From assembly GCF_009684715.1 (NCBI RefSeq), contig NZ_CP016604.1:945262-1009261 (forward strand): DNA of 64,000 nucleotides. The letters run 5' to 3'. The translations under genes and the position numbers were made by a program. Shown piece after piece: positions 25,563-32,922 of the stretch (the stretch's first letter is position 1; each line of letters opens with the position of its first letter). The notes beneath the pieces were generated by a model, which was not told where the DNA came from, did not search any database, and was given only the letters and a program-made list of their open reading frames with translations. Origin of the DNA: Otariodibacter oris (GTDB taxonomy: Bacteria > Pseudomonadota > Gammaproteobacteria > Enterobacterales > Pasteurellaceae).

Positions 25563-25896
25563 CAGTTGTGTTCATATGAACACGACTGAACTATAGAGAT
25601 ATGTCTATAGTTGAACTGAGCTCATATGAGTTCGGTTGTAGTTGTGGAGGTATATCCACGACTGAACTATAGACATATCTCTACGGTTGAACTGTTGTGA
25701 TATCGCAACGGTTGCACTTGTGGTCATATCACCACGACTGATCCAGTTATAGAGATATGTCTATAACTGAACTATGGCCATATCACCACGGTTGAGCTGT
25801 TTCGATAACGAAACAACTGAAAATAGTTTTATAAATCTTGTGTTGTTGTGATATCGCAACAACTGAATATTCCAGCCAATCCAAAATTGGATTGGT
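25563..25896. repeat. Array of about 11 palindromes, mostly at ~25-bp period, with compensating stem changes
   Basis: Units start near 25564, 25589, 25614, 25640, 25665, 25690, 25714, 25744, 25770, 25795 and 25843. A further palindrome, CCAATCC-N6-GGATTGG, is at 25877-25896. Each unit has the form AACT-stem-ATAT-stem-RGTTG. The stems differ between units (GTGTTC/GAACAC, CTATAGA/TCTATAG, GTTGTG/CGCAAC, GTGGT/ACCAC, GTTTCG/CGAAAC), yet the two arms change together. Single-strand G-T pairs are tolerated, as in RNA or ssDNA hairpins. There is no gene in it. It lies between the terminase and HNH genes. Confidence 0.9.
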
Positions 25897-25913
25897 ACAA
25901 CTCATTGATATTT

Positions 25914-25941
25914 AAGCAAAGACCAAAATTGGTTTTTGTTA
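25914..25941 (+). repeat. 28-bp direct repeat flanking the hairpin array (copy 2)
   Basis: Identical to 25518-25545. Its last three bases are the complement of the HNH gene stop codon, so the repeat sits exactly at the gene boundary. Confidence 0.85.
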
Positions 25942-26295
25942 CTTTTTCGAGCCATATCCTCGTTTATCTATTTCTCGTGTCTTGTAGCTGTGGCAGTTAC
26001 GGCATAATGCTTGATGATTAGATTGCACCCAGAAAAGCGGATCACGCTGTCCGTTCTCTACTGGCTTAATATGGTCAATGACTGTTGCAGGTGTATATAT
26101 TCCTTTATCTAAACACATGACACATAATGGATGATGCTTTAAGTATTCGGCTCTGTACTTTGACCATCTGTGGTCATATCCTCTTTTGCTTGCACTTTCT
26201 CTATTATCCTTTGGCTTGTGTTCTTCACATCTGCCAGACTTCACACGATTACGACAACCAGGGAAGGTGCAACGTCTTAATGGTTGATATGGCAT
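25939..26295 (-). CDS. HNH endonuclease of the packaging module
   Basis: The 118-residue protein has zinc-ligand cysteines at the N-terminus (C-T-F-P-G-C...C) and C-V-M-C. The HNH motif is V-I-D-H-I-K-P-V..N-H-Q-A-L-C-R-N-C-H. Small HNH proteins next to terminase genes are required with TerL for cos cleavage and packaging in HK97-type phages. This gene lies beside the candidate cos region, which fits that role. The typical start is supported by close spacing to the connector gene. Confidence 0.9.
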   Translation of the reverse strand: MPYQPLRRCTFPGCRNRVKSGRCEEHKPKDNRESASKRGYDHRWSKYRAEYLKHHPLCVMCLDKGIYTPATVIDHIKPVENGQRDPLFWVQSNHQALCRNCHSYKTREIDKRGYGSKK

Positions 26296-26302
26296 AACGT
26301 CC

Positions 26303-26608
26303 TTAGAATATACTTAACTCTCGGTATGGATTCCATAAAGCACTAATTGCCATTGGCACTTCATAGAGTTGAACATCACTTACTATCTCTCTATTTGCAT
26401 ATAGATGGCCAATAAACATTAAGCAACCTACTTTTATTCCTTGAGTAAATTGAACAGTTTCCTCTGTGGTTGTATCTGCAAAACGTTTGCCTATATGATT
26501 TTGAGCAACCTCAAGGGCTGAATCTGCTAACACCTCTAAGAGTTCATCATCTAAATCATGATCAATGCGTAAATGATTTTTTATTTCTTCTATATCAATT
26601 CTTGCCAT
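26303..26608 (-). CDS. Head-tail connector, HK97 gp6-like adaptor
   Basis: The 101-residue helical protein begins I-D-I-E-E-I-K-N-H-L-R-I-D-H-D-L-D-D, the standard opening of gp6-like adaptor proteins that bind below the portal. It ends with A-I-S-A-L-W-N-P-Y-R. It lies between the closure protein and HNH genes, in the head operon. Confidence 0.85.
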   Translation of the reverse strand: MARIDIEEIKNHLRIDHDLDDELLEVLADSALEVAQNHIGKRFADTTTEETVQFTQGIKVGCLMFIGHLYANREIVSDVQLYEVPMAISALWNPYRELSIF

Positions 26609-26620
26609 GTTTTCTATTCC

Positions 26621-26974
26621 TTAATATTCGTGGGCTTCACCTTCTTTACACATTAACTGAATTTCTTTATGTTTTTCTTGGGAATCGATCACAGAATAGA
26701 TTTGTAAAATCCTGTCGCCGTATTTCACTCTCATCTTTCGATTTAATCCTGCTATATATCTGATCCTAATTCGGATAATGTTTTCGCCTAGCTGAAAAGG
26801 ACCGCTAAAGTATTCACGTCCCTGTAATGGCTCAATAGATGCTCGTATAGTGGCAAAATCTTCCCACGCATAAATGCTATCGTTTGTTTTGATAATCGGC
26901 TCTTTTGCTATATTGCGTTTTTGTAGAGTGATTACCTTGTCAAATTTTCCTGCTCTAACCATCCTTGACATCAT
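26621..26974 (-). CDS. Head closure protein (SPP1 gp16 / HK97 gp7-like)
   Basis: The 117-residue beta-rich protein has the family pattern: an N-terminal F-D-K-V-I-T-L-Q-K-R, then W-E-D-F-A-T-I-R-A-S-I-E-P-L-Q-G-R-E, then R-I-R-I-R-Y. Such proteins close the filled head and form the docking surface for the tail. The gene start overlaps the portal stop by 20 bp and is preceded by AAAGGGG. Confidence 0.85.
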   Translation of the reverse strand: MMSRMVRAGKFDKVITLQKRNIAKEPIIKTNDSIYAWEDFATIRASIEPLQGREYFSGPFQLGENIIRIRIRYIAGLNRKMRVKYGDRILQIYSVIDSQEKHKEIQLMCKEGEAHEY

Positions 26975-28169
26975 TAGCCCCTTTCTTAACTTCTACGGTT
27001 TGTTTCCAAGCTTGGCTATATTCATCACCGCCCTCATAAGGTGGTAAGCCTTCACGTTTGCGTGCTTCATTTGGGCTTAATATTCCGCTTTTGATTGCGA
27101 TTTCGTAACTGCTGAATCTTTCTTGTTGATTGGTTCTTAATAGGTCGCTTGTATCAAACTCAATCACATAACGTTTTTTACGATTGCTTGATAGATCAAT
27201 CATTAAGGCATCTTTTAGCTGTTGTTCAAAATTGACTAAATGTGGGCGTAATGTTTGCCCTAAAAATGCCCGACTTGCTTCACTAAAATTTGAATAGGTT
27301 GAATGGCTGTAATCCTGTAAAAAGATTGGGCTAATATTGAAAATGCGTGCGATATCCTCAATCGTAAATCTACGACTTGCTAACCATTCGGCATCTTGGT
27401 TGCTCATACCTAACTGCTTGTATTCCATCCCACCTTCAAGGATTGGGGTTTTACCTGCATTCTTTGCACCTTGATAGCGTTTGAGGGCATCCATTGCTTT
27501 TTTGCCTTTGGCTTGATCAAACCATTCGGCAGTAGTTACCACACCACCTGCCATCATGCCATTTTTCATTACTGCCGATCCGTGTTTCTGTTGAGCAATA
27601 CCCAAGCCGATAGCTTCACGGCAAACAGTAATAGGGCTTCTTCCCATAAAGCCATCATGTGATGCGTGTCGTAAGTGCAGCACTTCATCCTGCAGGTAGT
27701 TTTTTACTTTGCCGTCAATATCGGTAATCTGGTAAATATAAGTGCCTTTTGGTGTTCTTTGAACATTAACCGCATAAGGTGGGTAAGGTGTGAGTGATTC
27801 GGGCTGTCCTTTATCATCCCACCCAATGACTGCGTAAGCGTTACCACTTAAAAGAACGTGCCTCATCATCACCTCTTTAAATTGGTATGGTGTTTGATTG
27901 CGGTTCGGCATTTCATTGAGCAGGTATTCTACGCTGTGGTTTTCTATTCTTTTTCTTCCGTCTGAATTGAGTTCAAACAGATAGCACGGCATACTTGCTA
28001 CGGCTTGAGCAATGACATTGACTGCATTTAAGACTGCGGGTAAGGTTTCCGCATTAAGAGGGCTGACAAATTCGCCTGATCCTGTATTGGTTGCACCCAT
28101 TACTGAAAACATATCATCAATCGTTAGGCTGCGGTTTTCAGGTGCTTTCTTTCTGAATAATCCAAACAT
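26955..28169 (-). CDS. Portal protein, HK97 family
   Basis: It forms the dodecameric ring through which DNA enters and leaves the head. The 404-residue length is usual for HK97-type portals. Recognisable segments are N-V-I-A-Q-A-V-A-S-M-P near residue 50, the M-P-N-R-N-Q-T-P-Y-Q-F-K central part, and I-F-N-I-S-P-I-F-L-Q-D-Y, then T-Y-S-N-F-S-E-A-S. It directly follows the protease gene with no gap. Confidence 0.93.
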   Translation of the reverse strand: MFGLFRKKAPENRSLTIDDMFSVMGATNTGSGEFVSPLNAETLPAVLNAVNVIAQAVASMPCYLFELNSDGRKRIENHSVEYLLNEMPNRNQTPYQFKEVMMRHVLLSGNAYAVIGWDDKGQPESLTPYPPYAVNVQRTPKGTYIYQITDIDGKVKNYLQDEVLHLRHASHDGFMGRSPITVCREAIGLGIAQQKHGSAVMKNGMMAGGVVTTAEWFDQAKGKKAMDALKRYQGAKNAGKTPILEGGMEYKQLGMSNQDAEWLASRRFTIEDIARIFNISPIFLQDYSHSTYSNFSEASRAFLGQTLRPHLVNFEQQLKDALMIDLSSNRKKRYVIEFDTSDLLRTNQQERFSSYEIAIKSGILSPNEARKREGLPPYEGGDEYSQAWKQTVEVKKGANDVKDG

Positions 28170-28733
28170 TTATAACCCCAACACTTCTAACTTTCTTTTT
28201 CGATTTGCATCTTGCCAAGGGTGATCACCTTTTTTTGCCATCACCTTAGAACGCTTTAAGACTTCTAAGCTTGAATCAGGATAAGCAGGAACACTGGTAA
28301 CAGTGATTTCGATTAGTTCGGCTTTTTGTACGGTTCTTAGGTTCGGTTCGACTGAAAAATCCCACTCGTTTTGCTGTGTGAGAAAACCGAAGGACATCCC
28401 TCTAATATCGCCACGTTCAACGCTAATTAGTAAATCTCGTCCTGTTTGTGTATCAGGTGGGTATAGCTCAAAGCGTAAGCCTATATCATCTTCCTCAAGC
28501 TTTAATGTACCGCTTGATGTTCTGCCAAGTAATTTAGTGTGATCGTGTTCAAATAAGGCACGGATATCCTTTCCTGCTCTTAATGAATCACTAAAGGCAT
28601 TTGGTGAAAAACGCTCTACAAATTCGCCCCAAAGGACTTCGCTGTCTTTGTTCCATTGGACGACATAACCAACAAGCTTTTTATTTTCATTATCAGCCGT
28701 GAGTATAGAGGAACGGATTTCTAAATCTTTCAT
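28170..28733 (-). CDS. Prohead maturation protease, HK97 family (U35)
   Basis: It cleaves the capsid protein's N-terminal scaffold arm during head maturation. The 187-residue serine protease has the fold of herpesvirus assemblin. The catalytic His is likely in A-L-F-E-H-D-H-T and the Ser in I-R-G-M-S-F-G-F. It lies between the portal and capsid genes, as in HK97-type phages. Confidence 0.9.
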   Translation of the reverse strand: MKDLEIRSSILTADNENKKLVGYVVQWNKDSEVLWGEFVERFSPNAFSDSLRAGKDIRALFEHDHTKLLGRTSSGTLKLEEDDIGLRFELYPPDTQTGRDLLISVERGDIRGMSFGFLTQQNEWDFSVEPNLRTVQKAELIEITVTSVPAYPDSSLEVLKRSKVMAKKGDHPWQDANRKRKLEVLGL

Positions 28734-28787
28734 TTCTTCTCCTTAAGACAAAAAAGGGGCATCTATTCAGAATACCCCTAAGAGGAT

Positions 28788-29975
28788 TTATCCTTTGGCT
28801 TCTAATACCTTGATAGCATTGAAATCAACCACACCACCGCCTAGATATTTGTCGGTATGGACTTTGTAGAATCCAGGCTCAGTAATTGCATCAGGTTTTG
28901 TTCTGATGCCTGTTTCATGATCTGCAATGGTGTAGCCTCGTTTGAAATCACCTACTGCAAGGAATGGATTCGTGCCGCTTGCCTCTGGCATTGTTTCCAA
29001 GTAGTAAACAGGTAAACCCAATAAGGTAGCAGGTGAGCCTGCTTGTAAACCATCTCGCCAGATATAATCACCATTGCCATTTTTAAGTTTTTGCAATGTG
29101 CTTGCTGTTTGTGAGTTCATAACCCACACGGCATTTTTGCGGTATTTGCTATGTAAGGTGAAATACAAGTCAATTAATACATCTGCAGTAAGTTTTGATG
29201 GTTGGATTTCCATTTTTTGCAATGTGCCAAATGGACGAGTTTTATCGTTGGTTGCAGCTCTTGGGTAATTCAAGAAACCTTTTGCTTGTTTTGTGCCGTT
29301 ACCATTGGTTAGGTCGGTTTCTTCTGTTTCGGTGAATGTTTCTGAAATTTCATCCGTTAGCCATCCTAAAATATCAACCCCACCAAAATCTAAGATTTCT
29401 TGTGTTGTTTTCGGGTAAGCATAAATGTTATGAAGTTCAATCGTTACTTCATTCATTTTCGGGGTGTTGGTTTCTGTTCGTGCTTCACCTTCGCCAATAT
29501 GATTTATTACTGCACCACCTGCAGAAACGAGTTTCTTATACTCTTTAGCCCCAACAGGTAAGCGAACAACATTACAGATTTGACGCATTACAGAATCATC
29601 TGTTAAACGTGTCATAACCTCTTTATCTAACATTGGAATAACAGAATAGCCACCATCTTTACCGCTATCTGTATTCGTTGCTAAAGAGCGTAATTCACCC
29701 GTTTTAATCCAATGGCGAAGGTCTTCATTACCTGGTCTGTTTGTCGCCTTTTCTGTGCGTTGTAATTGCGGATTACTACGCTCTTCATCTGTAACAGATT
29801 CCAAGCGACCGATTTCAGTCTGTAAATCATCAGCAATCTTTTTTAGTGCATCAAATTTGCCTGCTTCATCTTCATTTAATGAGCGATTTTCTTTATCTGC
29901 GTTCTCAATTAAAGCTCGCATATCTGAAACTGTTTGTGCCTTTTTTTGACGTAATTCAATTAATTTCTTAAGCAT
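28788..29975 (-). CDS. Major capsid protein, HK97 fold
   Basis: The 395-residue protein has a coiled-coil N-terminal scaffold arm (about 1-75: E-N-R-S-L-N-E-D-E-A-G-K-F-D-A-L). The HK97 core follows from about residue 100 (D-G-G-Y-S-V-I-P, then E-V-M-T-R-L) and ends with G-G-G-V-V-D-F-N-A-I-K-V-L. The arm is the expected substrate of the adjacent protease, so the island makes proheads without a separate scaffold gene. Confidence 0.93.
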   Translation of the reverse strand: MLKKLIELRQKKAQTVSDMRALIENADKENRSLNEDEAGKFDALKKIADDLQTEIGRLESVTDEERSNPQLQRTEKATNRPGNEDLRHWIKTGELRSLATNTDSGKDGGYSVIPMLDKEVMTRLTDDSVMRQICNVVRLPVGAKEYKKLVSAGGAVINHIGEGEARTETNTPKMNEVTIELHNIYAYPKTTQEILDFGGVDILGWLTDEISETFTETEETDLTNGNGTKQAKGFLNYPRAATNDKTRPFGTLQKMEIQPSKLTADVLIDLYFTLHSKYRKNAVWVMNSQTASTLQKLKNGNGDYIWRDGLQAGSPATLLGLPVYYLETMPEASGTNPFLAVGDFKRGYTIADHETGIRTKPDAITEPGFYKVHTDKYLGGGVVDFNAIKVLEAKG

Positions 29976-29987
29976 TATTGGTATTCC

Positions 29988-30383
29988 TTAGTTGAGATAA
30001 TTTATATCAAAATAAAGAGTTGAATTAATCCATTTATTTTCTTCTGGATCATATTCATATGCGTATCTGCGAATTTGACAGTCGTCCACAGATGATAGGT
30101 TGACTTTTCGGAAAATAGCTGCAATATTTTCAGCAACGAGATCTAAATTTTCTTCACTCGATGTCATCGGGAGATAAATACCAATACATAAAGATGCATC
30201 ACATTCATTTAAGCAGATTGTACTTTCTGAATATTCTGCTTCATCAATATAAACAGCTATCGTAGGAAGTTCTGCATTTACATCTCTAAAGATTGGACGA
30301 CCGCTATAAAATCGGAATGATCCATTGATATTTTCCCTTAATAAGGAAATTACTTCTTTTCTAATATTTTCATTTGAAATCAT
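29988..30383 (-). CDS. Lambda gpU-like tail terminator / tail-completion protein
   Basis: The 131-residue protein aligns by eye with lambda gpU: F-x-x-G-R-P-x-F-x-D-x-x-x-E-L-P-x-x-A-V-Y, A-E-Y at about 49-51, a following L-x-I-x-I-Y-L-P, and a C-terminal Y-x-Y-x-x-D-x-x-x-x-x-W-x-N-S-T-L-Y-F-x-I-x-Y. GpU caps the tail tube and makes the surface that joins the head. It is the first gene of the leftward head operon, 12 bp before the capsid gene. As the only clear tail-related gene, it would help island heads accept helper tails. Confidence 0.75.
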   Translation of the reverse strand: MISNENIRKEVISLLRENINGSFRFYSGRPIFRDVNAELPTIAVYIDEAEYSESTICLNECDASLCIGIYLPMTSSEENLDLVAENIAAIFRKVNLSSVDDCQIRRYAYEYDPEENKWINSTLYFDINYLN

Positions 30384-30744
30384 TTAGTTATCCTTTAAAA
30401 GTTGGTGGTATAGAAAGCCCATAGAACAATATATAGCCTAATTATCAGAAGTAAATGGCATATTTTTTAAGCGAAAGACTACGAAAAGATACGAAAGCAA
30501 AATTTACAAAACTTTATTTTTTAATTGGGTTGTAGTGGTATTTTCAGGGCAAAATGTTCTAAATCTGCTTTAGATAATCTCACTTACAAGTTCACTTTTT
30601 CACTTGAAATTCACTTACAAATTCACTTAATTATTCTTTTTATTTTTCAATAAGTTATAAATAAAATATATAGTAATAAGTGGATAAGTGACTTTTTTTT
30701 AAAAAATTTAGTTTTTTTTTGAGTGGTTGAGTAAAAGGCATAAA
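30384..30744. other. Non-coding region with the right iteron array
   Basis: No gene is visible. It should contain the promoter of the head operon (30384-30570). It also carries five TCACTT words at 30580-30628 and ATAAGTGGATAAGTGA at 30676-30691, the inverted counterpart of the array at 17314-17428. Confidence 0.7.
30580..30691. repeat. Right iteron array, inverted copy of the left one
   Basis: TCACTT words are at 30580, 30592, 30600, 30611 and 30623. ATAAGTGGATAAGTGA (30676-30691) is the exact complement of TCACTTATCCACTTAT at 17315-17330. Word number, order and spacing mirror the left array. Confidence 0.75.
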
Positions 30745-30773
30745 AAAACCTAGCAAATAATGCTAGGCTTTAT
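30740..30773 (-). terminator. Terminator of the integrase gene
   Basis: The stem CCTAGCA / TGCTAGG (30750-30756 and 30762-30768) is followed on the minus strand by a run of seven Ts. It insulates int from the head operon. Confidence 0.8.
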
Positions 30774-30775
30774 GG

Positions 30776-32011
30776 TTATTTGGTAGGTGTGGCAAGGGTA
30801 GAGTGAATAGAGCATTGTTCTACATAATCGCCCCACATCTGCATCACAGGCTTTCGTTGTTCCAGGTAAGTAGAACGCATGTAGGCTAAACTGACTTCGC
30901 TACCTACCGCATGAGCAAGGCAAGCCTCTGCAACTTCATAGCTTACCCCTTGTTCTGCTAAATAGGTTCTTGCTATGGCTCGCAATCCGTGTGCTGTTTG
31001 TTTGCCTGCATAGCCCATTTTTCTAATCGCACTATTAGCTGTTTCTTTACTCATAGATTGATTAGGTTTGCTGTAATGAGGAAATACAAATTTTTTATTA
31101 CCAGATATAACCTTCATTTTTTGCAATATTGCGATAGCTTGGGTGGAAAGGGGAACAGTATGCGGATTTGCACCCTTTTTGGTTTTCTTCATTTTCTCTG
31201 CAGGTATGTTCCATAGGCTTTGCTTCCAGTCTATTTCTGACCATTCAATGCTAACAGCTTCAGCAGGTCTAACCATAGTTAATAATTCCCATTGAATTAA
31301 AATCTTTGTGATCATATCCCTGTTTGAATTATTTAGTGTAGTAAGAAATTCGGGTAATTCTTTGGGGTGTATAGCAGGATTTTTTTGTTTTGGTTTCTTA
31401 CTGAATGCTTGATTGACCTTTTCGCAATAATTAAATTGCATTACTCCAATGTTTACAGCATAGTTTAGAATTTGATTAGTGAGTCTTATAATACGATGCA
31501 ATGTATCGCTTTTACCTTCCTCGGCTAAAGGCTTTAATGCCTCAATTAGAATGACTGGAGTAATGCTAGTTACGGGATAATCACCAATACGGCTAAATAA
31601 ATGTTTTTCTAGTCTTGCCCAGTTCTTTTCCATTGTAAGAGCCTCAATTCCCGCACTTCGAACTTTTTTCCAATTTTCAGCTATTTTATAAAGTGTATTG
31701 GATTGATTCTGTAAATGTTCAATTTCTTTCTCTTTTTGATGAATTTGTGGATCGATACCTTGAGCTAGTAAAGAACGATATTCTTGCCTTTTGGCTCTAG
31801 CTTGAGCAAGCGTTACATCTGGATAAATACCAATGCCCATATTAGTTCTTTTTTTCGTAATTGGTTTTATGTAGTTAAATAGCCAATATTTAGAGCCATT
31901 AGTTTTTACTCTTAAAAATAATCCTTGCCCATCAACAAGAGAGTAATCTTTTTCTTTGGGCTTGGCTTTATCAACTTCGGTATTAGTTAGCGGTTTAGTT
32001 TGTTTAGGCAT
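30776..32011 (-). CDS. int: P4-type tyrosine integrase
   Basis: It inserts and excises the island at tRNA-Val. The N-terminal DUF4102/arm-binding domain (L-T-N-T-E-V-D-K-A-K-P, G-L-F-L-R-V) is followed by a SAM-like core domain. The catalytic domain has Arg in M-V-R-P-A-E-A, H-x-x-R in H-G-L-R-A-I-A-R, and the nucleophile Tyr in A-Y-M-R-S-T-Y-L-E-Q-R. The start is set at the ATG at 32011; a TTG at 32026 would add five residues. The integrase gene is next to the tRNA, as usual for this group. Confidence 0.93.
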   Translation of the reverse strand: MPKQTKPLTNTEVDKAKPKEKDYSLVDGQGLFLRVKTNGSKYWLFNYIKPITKKRTNMGIGIYPDVTLAQARAKRQEYRSLLAQGIDPQIHQKEKEIEHLQNQSNTLYKIAENWKKVRSAGIEALTMEKNWARLEKHLFSRIGDYPVTSITPVILIEALKPLAEEGKSDTLHRIIRLTNQILNYAVNIGVMQFNYCEKVNQAFSKKPKQKNPAIHPKELPEFLTTLNNSNRDMITKILIQWELLTMVRPAEAVSIEWSEIDWKQSLWNIPAEKMKKTKKGANPHTVPLSTQAIAILQKMKVISGNKKFVFPHYSKPNQSMSKETANSAIRKMGYAGKQTAHGLRAIARTYLAEQGVSYEVAEACLAHAVGSEVSLAYMRSTYLEQRKPVMQMWGDYVEQCSIHSTLATPTK

Positions 32012-32047
32012 AGTATTGGAACACAAAAGTTATATTTATTAGTTTTA

Positions 32048-32151
32048 GTAACACAAAATAAAATTGAGTTAAGCCTTGATAGACAAGCTTTCTCACATTT
32101 TTTGTAACACAAAATTTTGCGTATTATACATTGTGTTACTATTTGTGTTAC
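32048..32151. promoter_or_regulatory. Cluster of candidate integrase arm sites, right end
   Basis: GTAACACAAAAT occurs at 32048-32059 and 32104-32115, and TGTGTTACTATTTGTGTTAC (the same word inverted, twice) at 32132-32151. The last is identical to 17194-17213. All lie between the integrase start and the att core. Confidence 0.55.
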
Positions 32152-32181
32152 TAAAATCAGCGATTAAAGACGGAAAACTAC

Positions 32182-32257
32182 GAGATACTGCGTATAGTAA
32201 AATTATAAAAAAGTGGCTTAAAGCTAGTATTTACAAGGGTTAAACGAGAAGTTACGA
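32182..32257 (+). repeat. 76-bp direct repeat beside tRNA-Val (copy 2)
   Basis: It differs from 17044-17119 by three bases. It is inside the island, between the arm sites and the attR core, whereas the other copy is outside the left att core. A tandem-island history explains this best. Confidence 0.8.
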
Positions 32258-32276
32258 GAGGGTATGAGATGAAAGA

Positions 32277-32353
32277 TGGTGCGACCGGGTGGACTCGAAC
32301 CACTGACCCCCACCATGTCAAGGTGGTGCTCTAACCAACTGAGCTACGGTCGC
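32277..32353 (-). tRNA. tRNA-Val (anticodon GAC)
   Basis: A full cloverleaf: acceptor stem GCGACCG/CGGTCGC, D-arm AGCTCAGTTGGTTAGAGC, anticodon stem CCACC/GGTGG with loop TTGACAT (GAC), T-arm with GTTCGAGTC, discriminator A and an encoded CCA (32277-32279). Its 3' end (32283-32297) is the island attachment core and is intact, as integration restores it. Confidence 0.95.
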
Positions 32354-32372
32354 ATATTTGAAAACGAGGCGA

Positions 32373-32401
32373 ATTCTAAATTAAAAAGCGGAGTTATGCA
32401 A
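32373..32401 (-). promoter_or_regulatory. Promoter of tRNA-Val, overlapping a terminator
   Basis: On the minus strand TTGCAT (32396-32401) and TAGAAT (32373-32378) are 17 bp apart, a good sigma-70 match. It would start transcription about 12 bases before the tRNA. The -35 element lies in the loop of the hairpin at 32383-32414. Confidence 0.55.
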
Positions 32402-32414
32402 GACTCCGCTTTTT
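32383..32414 (-). terminator. Terminator of the nfeD/qmcA operon
   Basis: The stem AAAAAGCGGAGT / ACTCCGCTTTTT (32383-32394 and 32403-32414) has T-runs in both directions. It lies 23 bp after the nfeD-like stop. Confidence 0.85.
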
Positions 32415-32436
32415 AGTTGATTGTTTTTAGTGCAGG

Positions 32437-32883
32437 TTATACTGATATAGTGGTAACGAAGAGTGTAATGCCTTCTACTTTATTCACTTCGACTATATCG
32501 CCGACTTGCAGATTTTTACCTATTACTTTCCAAGTCGTATCGCCAAACTTGCCACGAATTACCCCATTTTCTAAGATTTCCGAGATGACACCTTGCTGTC
32601 CGATCATAGCATGGTCTCTTGCATTAAGATTGGTTGCACCATCTTCTTTACTGTCTTTGCTATGTTGGAATTTCCACCAAAGAAAACTAAATATAATGGA
32701 TAATATGGCGAAAAGTGCAAGTTGCCAACCTAGTGGTAACGTAGGGGATAATTTAACAACACCTGCCACGATAATACCTGCAAATCCCCACCACATAAGA
32801 AATACACCCGGTATGGCAATTTCTAAAATGAGTAAGACAAAGCCAACAATTAACCAAATTGTCCAGTTACTTAACCAGTCCAT
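32437..32883 (-). CDS. NfeD-family membrane protein
   Basis: The 148-residue protein has three or four N-terminal membrane helices (about 8-80), with L-E-I-A-I-P-G-V-F-L-M-W-W-G typical of short NfeD proteins. A C-terminal OB-fold domain (about 90-148) has G-Q-Q-G-V-I-S and V-G-D-I-V-E-V. NfeD proteins pair with SPFH proteins in membrane microdomains. It follows the qmcA-like gene by 39 bp, like the E. coli pair ybbK-qmcA. Function in quality control is known only in outline. Confidence 0.88.
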   Translation of the reverse strand: MDWLSNWTIWLIVGFVLLILEIAIPGVFLMWWGFAGIIVAGVVKLSPTLPLGWQLALFAILSIIFSFLWWKFQHSKDSKEDGATNLNARDHAMIGQQGVISEILENGVIRGKFGDTTWKVIGKNLQVGDIVEVNKVEGITLFVTTISV

Positions 32884-32922
32884 TATCTTCTCCTTAGGTT
32901 ATTGATAGTAGGGATTGTATGT

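Larger units (their letters stand above)
17124..32297 (-). mobile_element. Capsid-forming phage-inducible chromosomal island (cf-PICI-like satellite)
   Basis: This 15.2-kb block is bounded by a tRNA-derived att duplication, and all genes run leftward. It contains a P4-type integrase, AlpA, an Icd/Ash-like protein, a primase-helicase, and a complete HK97-type head and packaging set: capsid, protease, portal, two connectors, gp10-like protein, HNH and both terminase subunits, plus a gpU-like tail terminator. It has no tail tube, tape measure, baseplate, fibre, holin or lysin gene. That is the gene content described for cf-PICIs, which make their own heads and take tails from a helper phage. A degraded siphophage is the alternative, but the genes are intact and the length is compact. 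Confidence 0.87.

Noticed and set aside
25563-25896. CRISPR array
   Set aside because: The period is ~25 bp with no constant repeat plus unique spacers. The variable part is self-complementary, and no cas genes are near.
17124-32297. Complete siphophage prophage
   Set aside because: No tape measure, tail tube, fibre, holin or endolysin gene could be found in any frame, and 15 kb is too short.
32417-32905. 162-residue plus-strand frame opposite the NfeD gene
   Set aside because: The minus-strand NfeD protein has clear family motifs; the plus frame is its shadow.
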